Origin: Sphingobium nicotianae
GTDB lineage: Bacteria; Pseudomonadota; Alphaproteobacteria; Sphingomonadales; Sphingomonadaceae
NCBI RefSeq assembly: GCF_018603885.1
Contig: NZ_JAHGAW010000006.1
Span: forward strand, 186,001 to 250,000
Length of the DNA stretch: 64,000 nt
Direction of reading: 5' to 3'
The translations under genes and the position numbers were made by a program. This document shows, piece after piece, positions 1 to 8,117 of the stretch. The notes under the pieces were generated by a model. The model was not told the origin of the DNA. It saw only the letters and a list, made by a program, of their open reading frames with translations, and did no database searches. Positions within the stretch are counted from its first letter, which is position 1; each line of letters starts with the position of its first letter.

Positions 1-257
1 GTGCCGTCGTCCGCTTCCAGCAGATAATGCGAGTTGACCACGACCACGCCGTCGCCGCGCACATGTGCGAAATCGGCGCCGCTGTCGGGCACCACCTTGC
101 CCGAGAGGCGCGGGCCATAGATGGTGCCGCCCGAGCAGGGCGTATAGCCCTGATGCCCGCCGCCCGGCAGCGGCCCGAAGATGCAGCGCTCGGGACGGAA
201 CTCAACGCGCATCTCGAAGACATAGTCCAGATGAGCGGGGACTTGGGGGGCGTTCAT
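1..257 (-). CDS. DUF3237 family protein, 3' end cut by window edge
   Basis: The start ATG is at 257, preceded by AAGGAC at good spacing. The 85 visible codons match the DUF3237 fold: an N-terminal strand ending in VEFRPERC, a GGTIYGPRLSGKV turn and a HYLLEADDG segment that the neighbouring gene (381-869) repeats almost exactly. DUF3237 proteins are small barrel-like proteins without a general function. As I recall, the decarboxylases PhcF and PhcG of Sphingobium SYK-6, which act on a phenylcoumaran lignin dimer, belong here; that assignment needs checking. The gene is third in a leftward unit (NTF2-like, DUF3237, DUF3237). The C-terminus lies outside the window. Confidence 0.8.
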   Translation of the reverse strand, partial: MNAPQVPAHLDYVFEMRVEFRPERCIFGPLPGGGHQGYTPCSGGTIYGPRLSGKVVPDSGADFAHVRGDGVVVVNSHYLLEADDG

Positions 258-275
258 GTCTTTCGTCCTTTTTTC

Positions 276-358
276 CGTCATTCCCCCGAACGAGGGAATC
301 CAGGATAGCGAAGGGTTGCCCTATCCGGGCCTGGATTCCCGCATTCGCGGGAATGACG
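276..358. repeat. REP-like paired palindrome
   Basis: Two inverted copies of a GTCATTCCC...GGGAATCCAGG unit face each other around a short spacer, so the stretch can fold into one long hairpin. It lies between the two DUF3237 genes. Related units occur at 3973, 8118, 12763 and 56487. It may attenuate transcription between the two genes or protect the mRNA end. Confidence 0.75.
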
Positions 359-380
359 AGAGGGTTGGGTGAGGCGAGTC

Positions 381-869
381 CTAAAGCAGCATGAAATAAT
401 GGATGCGGTTCGCCTTGGGGATCTTCTCCGCCACGCCGACGAAGATGTGCTTCCCGAGCCAGTCGTGCGGCCCCTCGGGCACGTCGAATTTGGGGCTGAC
501 CCGCATATAATATTCATCCGCCCCGACCGGCTCGTTGCGGGCCATGCGCTCCATCGCGTCGCCCTCCGCCCAGCGATAGCCGCGGCTCTGCAGATAGATG
601 GGCGTACCGTCGTCCGCCTCCAGCAGATAGCGCGCATCGAAGTCGATCACGCCGTTCGGTCGCACCAGCGGGAAGTCGCCGCCGCTCATCGGAATGACGC
701 GGCCCTTGATGCGCGGTCCTTCGAACGTGCCCTGCGCGGCCCAGATCGCCGCGCGAGTCGCGCCCATGCTGCTGGGCGTGATCCAGATCGGCGGCGTGAG
801 GTCGATCGAGACGGTGAAGGCGAACTCGAATTGAGGCGCGAACGGATGGGGCGGCGCTGGTGTCGCCAT
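381..869 (-). CDS. DUF3237 family protein
   Basis: A 162-residue protein. I chose ATG 869 because it has AAGGAG nine bases upstream and fits the 24-base gap to the preceding gene; the open frame runs further upstream without such a site. Visible DUF3237 landmarks are the AAIWAAQGTFEGPRIKGRV segment, the GGDF turn and DARYLLEADDGTPIYLQSRG in the middle. No signal peptide or membrane segment is visible, so it should be cytoplasmic. It is the second of two divergent DUF3237 copies in one unit, a pattern that suggests enzymes for two stereoisomers or two related substrates. A decarboxylase role is inference from lignin-dimer pathways in sphingomonads and is not readable from the sequence. Confidence 0.85.
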   Translation of the reverse strand: MATPAPPHPFAPQFEFAFTVSIDLTPPIWITPSSMGATRAAIWAAQGTFEGPRIKGRVIPMSGGDFPLVRPNGVIDFDARYLLEADDGTPIYLQSRGYRWAEGDAMERMARNEPVGADEYYMRVSPKFDVPEGPHDWLGKHIFVGVAEKIPKANRIHYFMLL

Positions 870-892
870 GGCAATGGTCTCCTTGGGATGGG

Positions 893-1294
893 TCAGGCGG
901 ACGCTTTGATGGTCGGCAGCGTCTTGTAGCGTGCTCCGAGAATCTGCGAGAATTTGCCGTCGCGCAGATAATAGAAGCCCAGGCTCTCGATGTTGAGCGA
1001 ATCGCCCTTCATCAGTGGCCCCGCGATGAAATCGGGCCAATCGACGAGCCCGTAGAACTCCGTGCGGACATGGCAGGCAAGCGTGCCGGCGCCGACCGCG
1101 ACGCCGACGATGTCGAGCGTCTCGCGCACCTTGGACTTCACGTCGCGATAGAAATCGAGGATATTCTCGCGTCCGATGATCTGGCGCTTCTCGCCGAGGT
1201 TGAACACGACATCATCGCAATAATAGCGGCCGAACCCCTGGAAATCATTGGCATTGAAGCGGGCGATATAGTCCGCATAATCGTCTTGCGTCAT
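893..1294 (-). CDS. NTF2/SnoaL-like small enzyme, PDF-motif subgroup
   Basis: A 133-residue single-domain protein of the NTF2/SnoaL fold. ATG 1294 is preferred over a GTG five codons upstream. Landmarks are RFNANDFQGFGRYYCDDV near the N-terminus, IIGRENILDFYRDVK in the middle and DWPDF-x4-GPLMKGD in the second half. The same marks recur in the genes at 8201, 14897 and 19118, so these form one paralogous subgroup. NTF2-fold enzymes often work without cofactor; LdpA of Novosphingobium, a formaldehyde-releasing lyase on diarylpropanes, is one example. The gene opens the leftward unit, with the palindrome at 1319-1334 lying 24 bases upstream of its start. Confidence 0.85.
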   Translation of the reverse strand: MTQDDYADYIARFNANDFQGFGRYYCDDVVFNLGEKRQIIGRENILDFYRDVKSKVRETLDIVGVAVGAGTLACHVRTEFYGLVDWPDFIAGPLMKGDSLNIESLGFYYLRDGKFSQILGARYKTLPTIKASA

Positions 1295-1318
1295 GATCCT
1301 CGCCCTCACCGGTGTTGA

Positions 1319-1334
1319 TGTTGATTTGTCAACA
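1319..1334. promoter_or_regulatory. Candidate MarR operator, copy 1
   Basis: The sequence TGTTGATTTGTCAACA has perfect TGTTGA/TCAACA arms around four bases. It lies between the leftward NTF2/DUF3237 unit and the rightward MarR-MarR gene, so one site could control both. Three further copies sit at 2429, 10001 and 17007, each upstream of another unit of the same catabolic region. The perfect dyad and its position support an operator; which regulator binds is inference. Confidence 0.7.
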
Positions 1335-1453
1335 ACTAGGCCAGGCTCGGATGCCGATCAACCCAAAAACCACCCTGCATTCCACGTTGCCAAGGCGTCG
1401 CATTTTTGATCCAACGGCGATGATGAAGAGGAACGCGATTTCGGGATGCCGGC

Positions 1454-2434
1454 ATGGCTGAGGGAAATCGCGACATCAGGCGCGTGCCGGTCGACGATGT
1501 CATGCGCATTTTCATCGCCAAGCCCGGCTTTCTGCTCGCTCGCGTCGATCAGATCGCAAATGCCCTCTATGCGAAGCTCACCGAAGGCGCCGAGACACTG
1601 GCGCAGGCGGAGCTGCTGTTGGCCATCGCGGCACAGGGCGAGTGTGGCGATCAGGCGGGGCTGGCGCGCGCTTGCGGCAGCGATACCTCGACGACGGCCA
1701 TCATCCTGGACAATCTCGAGGTGGCGGGCCTCATCGTCCGCCAGCAGGATTCGCGCGACCGACGCCGCAGCATTCCTCTGCTGACCGCGGCCGGGAGCGC
1801 GCGCATGACGTCGGTGCGGGCCGCGTTCGGCGCATTGCAGATCGAGTTGTTGCGGGATTTCGACGCGAAACAGCGCGATGTTTTCATCGGGCTGATCGGC
1901 GCGATCGCGCGGGGCACGGATCACGCCGCGCCGCGCTGGGAAGCGGAAAGCTCACCCTTTCTCAAGGAGCCGAGTTTCCTGTGCCGCCGCGCGCTGCAAA
2001 TCTGTCAGGCGCAGTTCAGCGCCTGCGTCGCGCCACTCTCGCTCACCTTGCGGCAATTCTCGGCGCTCGTGATCCTTCATCTCCATCCCGGCCTCAGTCA
2101 GGTCGACTTCGCGCGGGTGTTCGGGCTGGACCCGTCAACCTGCGCGGTCGTGCTCAAGAAGTTGGCGACGAGGGGGCTTCTGGAAGCGGCCCGGGCGCCC
2201 GACGACCGGCGCAAGACGCTCTATTTCACGACCAGGGATGGAAGCGGGCAGGCAGCGAGCGTCCAACCCGCGGCCGACCGATCCGAGCAGCTGACCTTCT
2301 CGCCGCTGGCGTTGGACGAGGCGGACCTTTTGCTGCGCATGCTGCAGGCGATCGTGCGGCGTCATGCCGCGCGGTTGCGCTATCCGGGCTGCCTTCCCTG
2401 GGACGACGAGACGAGCGAGGTCCATGTTGATTGA
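1454..2434 (+). CDS. Tandem MarR-MarR fusion regulator
   Basis: A 326-residue protein with two complete MarR winged-helix domains in one chain. Domain 1 spans about residues 20-155, with the wing motif DSRDRRRSIPLLTAAG. Domain 2 spans about 175-310, with the wing motif APDDRRKTLYFTTRDG. Ordinary MarR proteins are about 150 residues and dimerise, so this looks like a covalently joined dimer. Its wing sequences differ between halves, so the two need not read identical half-sites. It is flanked by palindromes at 1319 and 2429, the second overlapping its stop codon, as expected for a local ligand-responsive repressor. The start at ATG 1454 lacks a strong ribosome site; ATG 1502 is an alternative. 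Confidence 0.85.
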   Translation: MAEGNRDIRRVPVDDVMRIFIAKPGFLLARVDQIANALYAKLTEGAETLAQAELLLAIAAQGECGDQAGLARACGSDTSTTAIILDNLEVAGLIVRQQDSRDRRRSIPLLTAAGSARMTSVRAAFGALQIELLRDFDAKQRDVFIGLIGAIARGTDHAAPRWEAESSPFLKEPSFLCRRALQICQAQFSACVAPLSLTLRQFSALVILHLHPGLSQVDFARVFGLDPSTCAVVLKKLATRGLLEAARAPDDRRKTLYFTTRDGSGQAASVQPAADRSEQLTFSPLALDEADLLLRMLQAIVRRHAARLRYPGCLPWDDETSEVHVD

Positions 2435-2444
2435 TTGTTCAACA
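2429..2444. promoter_or_regulatory. Candidate MarR operator, copy 2
   Basis: GATTGATTGTTCAACA keeps the TTGA-N4-TCAA core and matches 12 or more positions of copy 1. Wider arms ATGTTGA/TCAACAT (2424-2445) are also present. The site overlaps the stop codon of the MarR-MarR gene and lies 58 bases before the aldehyde dehydrogenase start, so it probably controls the rightward unit 2502-8097. Confidence 0.6.
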
Positions 2445-2501
2445 TCGATATACAACGATGTCTGACTATTTGGCGAGTCTCTCGCCGAAGGAGAGGAATT
2501 G

Positions 2502-3956
2502 ATGGCGGACAGCGAAGGACGCACCATCCCGGTGCGTAATCCGCGCACGGGCGAGATCGATTTCGCGCTGCCGGTGACGACGGCAAGGGAGCTGGCCAAC
2601 AAGGCGGCGCGGCTCCGCGCCAATCAGGCGCTCTGGGGCGCCCGGCCGCTCGCCGAGCGCATCGGCGTCATGCAGCGCTGGCTCGGCGAAGTCGCCAAGC
2701 GCGCCAACGACATCGCGCAGGCGGATGCGATCGACACCGGCGGCTGTCACACCTCCTATCTCCAGGGCTTCATCACCATGGGGAATATCGGTGGCTGGAT
2801 CGAGGATGCGCAGGCCGCGCTCGACGCCGCCAGCTATGAAGGCCCATCCAGGGCAATGCCGAGCGTCACGGTGCGGACCCAATTCGTGCCCTATCCGCTG
2901 GTCGGCGTGATCGGGCCGTGGAACGCGCCGATGATGCTGGTGCTGCTCGACGCGATCCCGGCCCTGTTCGCGGGCTGCGCGGTGATCATCAAGCCGTCCG
3001 AAGTGACGCCGCGCTGGGTCGAGCCCTTGTTCGAGACGGTCGCGGCGGTACCCGAGCTCGCTGGCGTGTTCGACTTTGTGCAGGGCGAGGGCGAGACCGG
3101 CAGGCAGCTCATCGATATGGTCGATCTCGCCTGCTTCACCGGCAGCGTGCCGACCGGCCGCAAGATCGCGGTGCAATGTGCCCAGCGGCTGATCCCCTGC
3201 TATCTGGAACTGGGCGGCAAGGACCCGGTGATCGTCACGCAGAGCGCCGATCTGGAGCGCGCGACGACAGCCGTGCTGCGGGGCGGGGTGCATGCCAACG
3301 GCATGGTCTGCTTCTCGGTCGAGCGCATCTATGTGGCGGAGAGCATCCACGATGCCTTCGTCGCGCTGCTCGTCGAAAAAGCGCAAAAGGTGCGCCTCAA
3401 CAGCGACGACCCGCGTGCCGGGCATCTCCATCCCTTCACCTTCGCGCCGCAGGCCGGCATCGTCGAGCAGCAGCTTGCCGAGGCAGTTGCCAAGGGCGCG
3501 ACGATCCTGACCGGCGGCAAGACCGAGACGATCGGCGGCGGCCTCTACATGCGGCCGACGGTGGTGACGGGCGTGACGCACGACATGACGCTGATGACGG
3601 ACGAGACCTTCGGCCCGATCCTGCCGGTGATGCCGTTCAAGACGATTGAGGAAGCGATCGCGCTGGCCAACGATACCAGCTTTGGCCTCACCGCCAATGT
3701 GATCGCGGGGAGCGAGGAAGAAGCGCTGCCGATCGCCAAGCAGATCAATGCCGGGTCGGTGTTCATCCAGGATACCTTCCTGACCTTTGCCAAGAACCGC
3801 ACGGTCGGCAGCAACAGCTTCGGCCGTTCGGGAGTGGGCGGTGGTGCGCGCACTGGCCCCGAGGCAATCCTGCGCTACGTCCGGCGCAAGGCGCTGCTCA
3901 CCCAGCATGGCGAGCCGGCGGATATCCAGAACGACCATCATCTGGGGCAGCATTGA
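2502..3956 (+). CDS. NAD(P)-dependent aldehyde dehydrogenase
   Basis: A 484-residue member of the aldehyde dehydrogenase superfamily, oxidising an aldehyde to its carboxylate. Catalytic Cys270 lies in NGMVCFSVER and general-base Glu236 in LELGGKDPVIV; GPWNAPMML is the nucleotide-site signature. ATG 2502 follows a strong GGAGAGG site; the TTG just before it is unlikely. It is the first gene of the rightward unit ending with the stilbene dioxygenase homologue, just after operator copy 2. Its likely substrates are aldehydes formed from the side chain, or the aryl aldehydes released on stilbene cleavage. The exact substrate cannot be read from the sequence. Small-molecule specificity differs from the enzyme at 17074, since the two are only distantly similar. 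Confidence 0.9.
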   Translation: MADSEGRTIPVRNPRTGEIDFALPVTTARELANKAARLRANQALWGARPLAERIGVMQRWLGEVAKRANDIAQADAIDTGGCHTSYLQGFITMGNIGGWIEDAQAALDAASYEGPSRAMPSVTVRTQFVPYPLVGVIGPWNAPMMLVLLDAIPALFAGCAVIIKPSEVTPRWVEPLFETVAAVPELAGVFDFVQGEGETGRQLIDMVDLACFTGSVPTGRKIAVQCAQRLIPCYLELGGKDPVIVTQSADLERATTAVLRGGVHANGMVCFSVERIYVAESIHDAFVALLVEKAQKVRLNSDDPRAGHLHPFTFAPQAGIVEQQLAEAVAKGATILTGGKTETIGGGLYMRPTVVTGVTHDMTLMTDETFGPILPVMPFKTIEEAIALANDTSFGLTANVIAGSEEEALPIAKQINAGSVFIQDTFLTFAKNRTVGSNSFGRSGVGGGARTGPEAILRYVRRKALLTQHGEPADIQNDHHLGQH

Positions 3957-3972
3957 TCGGCCGCCGTCCTGT

Positions 3973-4000
3973 CGTCACCCCAGCGAAAGCTGGGATGACG
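3973..4000. repeat. REP-like hairpin
   Basis: CGTCACCCCAGC-GAAA-GCTGGGATGACG is a single stem-loop of the family found paired at 8118-8199. It sits between the aldehyde dehydrogenase and the NTF2-like gene of the same unit. Confidence 0.7.
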
Positions 4001-4039
4001 ATCGAGAAGACTGATAGAGAAAAGAGAGAAGGTTGAGAC

Positions 4040-4546
4040 ATGGCGTGGAGACTGACCGCAGAAGACCGGCTGGAAATCCAGGAGCTCTACTCGCGCTATG
4101 CCTGGGGCATCGATCTGGCCGATGCCGACATGGCGATGTCCACCTTCACGCAGGATTGCTCGTTCGACCATCTCTGGCAGGGCAAGGTGCAGGGGCATGA
4201 GGCCATCCTCGCCAATCTCCAGTCGCTGTGGAACGACCGTCAGCACTGGTGGTACGGCCGTCAGCATCTGATGAACCATTTCATCATGGAACCGCGCGAG
4301 GAGGAGGGCGAGTGCGACGTGCGCTGTTTCTTCCAGATCATTCAGTTCCAGACCGACTATCACACCAATTTCGTGTTCGGCATCGGCACGCGCATCGATC
4401 ATGTAACGAACAAGGAGGGGCCGTGGCGCTTCCAGTCGCTGCACGTGAACGCCTGGACGGCGGCGGATCAGGTGCCGTGGAAGGGTGAGCTGCTGATGGT
4501 CAAGAAGCCGGTCCACAAGGCCGCGCCGGTGGCGGGGAAGAAATGA
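4040..4546 (+). CDS. NTF2/SnoaL-like protein, candidate biaryl lyase
   Basis: A 168-residue protein of the SnoaL-like group that begins LTAEDRLEIQELYSRYAWGID, a typical first helix. ATG 4040 has GAGAAGG eight bases upstream. Aromatic residues crowd the middle (DRQHWWYGRQHLMNHFIM), consistent with a pocket for an aromatic ligand. It lacks the PDF motif of the other NTF2-like proteins here and is longer, so it belongs to a different subgroup. Because it lies in the same unit as the lignostilbene dioxygenase homologue, it is my leading candidate for an LdpA-like step that strips the gamma-carbon from a diarylpropane as formaldehyde and leaves a stilbene. That role is inference; the fold is well supported. 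Confidence 0.85.
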   Translation: MAWRLTAEDRLEIQELYSRYAWGIDLADADMAMSTFTQDCSFDHLWQGKVQGHEAILANLQSLWNDRQHWWYGRQHLMNHFIMEPREEEGECDVRCFFQIIQFQTDYHTNFVFGIGTRIDHVTNKEGPWRFQSLHVNAWTAADQVPWKGELLMVKKPVHKAAPVAGKK

Positions 4547-4564
4547 TGGAGAGAGTTACGCATC

Positions 4565-4677
4565 ACCCCTCTTCAGAGGAGGGGGCGGGGGTGGTGGCGA
4601 TGCGCAGCATCGCGCGCACAGCAACCAGAGGTCGGGTGGCGAAGCACCACCCCAACCCCTCCTCTGAAGAGGAGGGG
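4565..4677. repeat. GC-rich composite hairpin element
   Basis: The stretch begins with CCCCTCTTCAGAGGAGGGG and ends with CCCCTCCTC-TGAA-GAGGAGGGG. Before the right-hand stem lies a GGTGG...CACCACC stem, an arrangement seen again at 29061 and 29526. The right-hand arm GGAGGGG ends two bases before the alcohol dehydrogenase start, so the repeat supplies its ribosome-binding site. Confidence 0.75.
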
Positions 4678-4679
4678 CT

Positions 4680-5783
4680 ATGATGCAAATAACCGCCGCC
4701 GTCAGCCGCTCCAATCAGGCCGCACCGGAGTTGGAATCGCTGGAGCTGGAAATGCCCCGTCCCGGCGAGATGCTGGTGCGTATCGTCGCGGTCGGCATCT
4801 GCCATACCGATCTCCACGAGCATCCCGGTCGCCACGCGCCACACCCGATCGTGCTCGGCCATGAAGGCGCGGGCGTGGTCGAGGCGCTGGGCGATGGCGT
4901 GCGCGGGTTCGAGATCGGCGACCATGTCGTGCTTTCCGGCAGCAGCTGTGGCGTCTGCCCGAGCTGCGTCGCGGGACGGCCGACCTATTGCGATCTCGCC
5001 ATGCCGATGAGCTTCGGCGGCAAGCGGCTCGACGGATCGGTGGCGCTCGCCCATGGCGACGAGAAAATCCACTCGCATTTCTTCGGCCAGTCGTCGTTCG
5101 CGACCTATTCGATCGTGCCCGAGCGCACGGCAGTGAAGGTCGACAAGGACATTCCACTCGACAAGCTGGCGCCGCTGGGCTGCGGCGTCATCACCGGCGC
5201 CGGCTCGATCATCGAGGCGCTGAAGGTGCGGGCGGGACACACCGTCGCCATTCTCGGCACGGGCGGCGTTGGCCTTTCGGCGGTGATGGCGGCCAGGCTG
5301 GTCGGCGCCAAGCGGATCGTTGCGGTGGACATCAACCGCAAGCGCCTCGACCTCGCGCTGGAGCTTGGCGCGACCGACATCATTGCGGCGGACAGCGAGA
5401 ATGTTGCGCAGCAAATCCGCAGCATCACTGGCCGGGGCGTCGACTTCAGCTTCAATTCGACCACGGTGCCGGCCGTCCATACGATCGCGCTGGAATGCCT
5501 TGCCATGAATGGCACCGCCGGCTTCGTCTCGGCGCCGCGCGGCGAGTGGGCGCCGGCCATGTTCGCGATGCTCGCGGGCGGCAAGCAGCTCCGTGGCATT
5601 CTGGGCGGCGACGCCAATCCGCGCACCTTCCTGCCGATGCTGATCGACTATTGGCGGCAGGGGCGCTTCCCGTTCGACCGGCTCATCGAGACCTATCGGT
5701 TCGACGAGATCGGCAAAGCCTTTCACGATTGCGAAGCAGGCACGGTGATCAAGCCGGTCCTCAAGGTTGGAGACGCAGCATGA
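4680..5783 (+). CDS. Zinc-dependent aryl-alcohol-type dehydrogenase
   Basis: A 367-residue medium-chain alcohol dehydrogenase. Catalytic-zinc ligands are visible as Cys41 in GICHTDLHE and His61-Glu62 in GHEGAGVVE; the structural zinc cluster is CGVCPSCVAGRPTYC. The Rossmann motif is GTGGVGLSAVMAA, followed by an Asp in VDINRKR that favours NAD. Length and pattern resemble benzyl/aryl-alcohol dehydrogenases such as XylB. It should interconvert an aryl or side-chain alcohol and aldehyde; an involvement with formaldehyde is possible. Translation starts at ATG 4680 or ATG 4683, the latter better spaced from the repeat-borne GGAGGGG. Its stop overlaps the next start as ATGA. Confidence 0.9.
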   Translation: MMQITAAVSRSNQAAPELESLELEMPRPGEMLVRIVAVGICHTDLHEHPGRHAPHPIVLGHEGAGVVEALGDGVRGFEIGDHVVLSGSSCGVCPSCVAGRPTYCDLAMPMSFGGKRLDGSVALAHGDEKIHSHFFGQSSFATYSIVPERTAVKVDKDIPLDKLAPLGCGVITGAGSIIEALKVRAGHTVAILGTGGVGLSAVMAARLVGAKRIVAVDINRKRLDLALELGATDIIAADSENVAQQIRSITGRGVDFSFNSTTVPAVHTIALECLAMNGTAGFVSAPRGEWAPAMFAMLAGGKQLRGILGGDANPRTFLPMLIDYWRQGRFPFDRLIETYRFDEIGKAFHDCEAGTVIKPVLKVGDAA

Positions 5784-6631
5784 CCCCCGAAATTCGCACG
5801 CAACTGGCCGGCTTCGGTGCCGAGCTGACCCCGGACATGCTTGGCGGCACCCAGGCCATCTACCGCGCGCTGCAGCCCGGCCTGCCGCGCCACGCCAAGG
5901 TGACGCGCGACATCCGCTATGGCGCACACGAGCGCAACCGGCTCGACATCTTCCAGCATGACGACGGACATGACGGCGCGCCGGTGCTGGTCTTCGTCCA
6001 TGGCGGCGGTTTCGTGCAGGGTGACAAGACCAGTGAAGGTTCGCCCTTCTACGACAATATCGGCGCCTTCGCGGTCGACGAGGGCTGGGTCGGCGTCACC
6101 ATGACCTATCGCCTGGCGCCCGATCATCGCTGGCCCGCCGGCGGCGAGGACGTCGCGGCGGCGGTCGACTGGCTGCGCGAGAATATCGCGCAATATGGCG
6201 GCGATCCCGAGCGGATCTTCGTGATGGGCCAGTCGGCGGGCGCGGTGCATGTCGCCGAATATGTCGCGCGTTTCTCGCCCAAGATCGCGGGCGCTCTGCT
6301 GCTTTCCGGCATCTATGACGTCACGACCGCCCTTCCGAGCCCGCTGCACGTCGCTTATTATGGCGAGGATCGCGCCGCTTATGGCCCGACCGCGACCGTG
6401 ACCGGCATCATCAACGCGAAGATTCCCGTGCTCATCACCGTGTCGGAATATGATGCTGAGGATTTCCAGATGCAGGCCGCCTCGCTCGCGTATCGCTACA
6501 CGCAGCAGCACAAGGCGATGCCGCGCCTGCACTGGCTGCACGGCCACAATCATCTCTCGCCCGTGCTGGAGATCGGCACGCCGGGCAGCGATCTCGAGCG
6601 TCACATTATCGACTTCATCCGCGCCGTCTGA
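5780..6631 (+). CDS. Alpha/beta-hydrolase, HGGG esterase type
   Basis: A 283-residue hydrolase of the hormone-sensitive-lipase-like or BD-FAE type. The oxyanion motif is HGGG (residues 74-77), the nucleophile Ser152 lies in GQSAGA, the acid is probably Asp225 in SEYDAED, and the base is His256 or His258 in GHNHLS. No signal peptide, so cytoplasmic. It is translationally coupled to the alcohol dehydrogenase through a 4-base ATGA overlap and followed 11 bases later by the dioxygenase gene. An ester-cleaving step on acylated aromatic substrates is the natural guess, but the true ester is unknown. Confidence 0.88.
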   Translation: MTPEIRTQLAGFGAELTPDMLGGTQAIYRALQPGLPRHAKVTRDIRYGAHERNRLDIFQHDDGHDGAPVLVFVHGGGFVQGDKTSEGSPFYDNIGAFAVDEGWVGVTMTYRLAPDHRWPAGGEDVAAAVDWLRENIAQYGGDPERIFVMGQSAGAVHVAEYVARFSPKIAGALLLSGIYDVTTALPSPLHVAYYGEDRAAYGPTATVTGIINAKIPVLITVSEYDAEDFQMQAASLAYRYTQQHKAMPRLHWLHGHNHLSPVLEIGTPGSDLERHIIDFIRAV

Positions 6632-6642
6632 GGAGCCTTTCC

Positions 6643-8097
6643 ATGGTCGAATCCATCCATTTCCCGGACATCGAACTCTATACCGGCTGGGGCGAGCCGA
6701 TGCGCGCAGACATCGCGCTGCGCGGGCTCGAGCTGATCTCCGGCGCCATCCCCGATGGCATCGAAGGCGCGCTCTACCGCGTCGGCGCCGATCGCCAATA
6801 TCCCTCCGGCCGCACCGATGACATTTTCATCGATGGCGAAGGCCAGATGCACATGTTCCGCTTCAAGGACAATCAGGTCGATTATGTCGTGAAGTGGGTC
6901 GAGACCGAGCGCTACAAAAGGCAGAAAGCGGCCAGGCGCGGGCTCTTCGGGCGCTACCGCAACCGCTATACGATCGACGAGAGCGTGAAGGACGTGCATC
7001 TCGGCACGGCGAACACGACGGCGATGTTCCATGCCGGCCATCTCTATTCCCTGAAGGAGGACGATCTCCCCTACGAGATCGATCCCGACACACTGGAGAC
7101 CAAGGGCCGCGTCGATTTCAATGGGCTGATCTCGTCCGAGACGTTCACCGCCCACCCCAAGGTCGATCCGATCACCAACGAATTGCTCGCCTTCGGCTAT
7201 CAGGCCAAGGGTGACGCAACGAAGGACTTCGTCTTCTACGTGTTCGACGCGGACCGGAAGATCAAGACCGAGATCTGGTTCGAGATGCCCTATGCGGCCT
7301 GCGTCCATGATTTCGCGATTACCGACGAGTGGGTGGTGGTGCCCTTCTTCCCGCTGATCACGGATCTCGATGTGGTGAAGGCGGGGGGGCCATATTATCA
7401 GTGGCATCCGGACGAGCCGGTCCATGTCGCCCTCGTGCCGCGCTACGGCAAGGCGGAGGATATCCGCTGGTTCAAGGGGCCGACCGGCAGTGCTGGCCAC
7501 ATGATGAATGCCTATCGCGACGGCACCAGGATCCACCTCGACATCTGCTATTATGAGGGCAATTGCTTCCCCTTCTTCACCACGCCGAGCGGTGAGACCA
7601 CCGAGGGCGTGCCGCCCTTCCTGACGCGCATGACCTTCGACCTCGCCAGCAACGACGATGGCTTCACCAAGCAGCGCCTACTCAACATCCCCTGCGAGAT
7701 GCCGCGCACCGACGATCGCTATCAGGGCCGGCCGTACCGCTATGGCTACGTCATCGCCCGGTCGATGGACGGGTCGAGCGGGATGGGCAAATTCGATCAC
7801 CAGACCGGCGAAATCGACATCTGGCGACCCGGCCCCGGCGACAGCGTGCAGGAAGCGCAGTTCGTGCCGCGCACGCCGGATGCGCCGGAGGGCGACGGCT
7901 GGCTGCTGTGCCTGGTCTCGCGCGTCTCGCAGAACCGCAGCGATCTGGCGATCCTCGACGCGAAGAACCCGTCGGCCGGCCCGGTCGCTTTGCTCAAACT
8001 GCCGATCCGCGTGCGCGCAACCTTCCATGGGACATGGGTGCCGGAGGAGACGCTGCGGAGCGGGCAGTATCGGATGAGCCTCGGGGAAGTGGCCTGA
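6643..8097 (+). CDS. Carotenoid-oxygenase family, probable lignostilbene dioxygenase
   Basis: A 484-residue seven-bladed propeller dioxygenase. The four iron-binding histidines are His171 (FTAHP), His222 (CVHDF), His286 (AGHMMNAY) and His462 (FHGTW). Tyr105 and Lys138 are 33 residues apart. From memory, the 4-hydroxystilbene-binding pair of the resveratrol-cleaving enzyme NOV1 is Tyr101 and Lys134, with first iron ligands His167 and His218; the offset of four is constant through these positions. This favours a lignostilbene or stilbenoid substrate over a carotenoid. The reaction would split a central C=C with O2 into two aryl aldehydes such as vanillin. RBS GAGGAG lies before ATG 6643. It ends the rightward unit, before a paired palindrome. 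Confidence 0.9.
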   Translation: MVESIHFPDIELYTGWGEPMRADIALRGLELISGAIPDGIEGALYRVGADRQYPSGRTDDIFIDGEGQMHMFRFKDNQVDYVVKWVETERYKRQKAARRGLFGRYRNRYTIDESVKDVHLGTANTTAMFHAGHLYSLKEDDLPYEIDPDTLETKGRVDFNGLISSETFTAHPKVDPITNELLAFGYQAKGDATKDFVFYVFDADRKIKTEIWFEMPYAACVHDFAITDEWVVVPFFPLITDLDVVKAGGPYYQWHPDEPVHVALVPRYGKAEDIRWFKGPTGSAGHMMNAYRDGTRIHLDICYYEGNCFPFFTTPSGETTEGVPPFLTRMTFDLASNDDGFTKQRLLNIPCEMPRTDDRYQGRPYRYGYVIARSMDGSSGMGKFDHQTGEIDIWRPGPGDSVQEAQFVPRTPDAPEGDGWLLCLVSRVSQNRSDLAILDAKNPSAGPVALLKLPIRVRATFHGTWVPEETLRSGQYRMSLGEVA

Positions 8098-8117
8098 GCA
8101 CTTGTTCAGTCACATCC

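Noticed and set aside
2466..3953. 495-codon minus-strand frame opposite the aldehyde dehydrogenase
   Set aside because: ALDH catalytic Glu and Cys motifs are on the plus strand; the antisense product is unlike any family.
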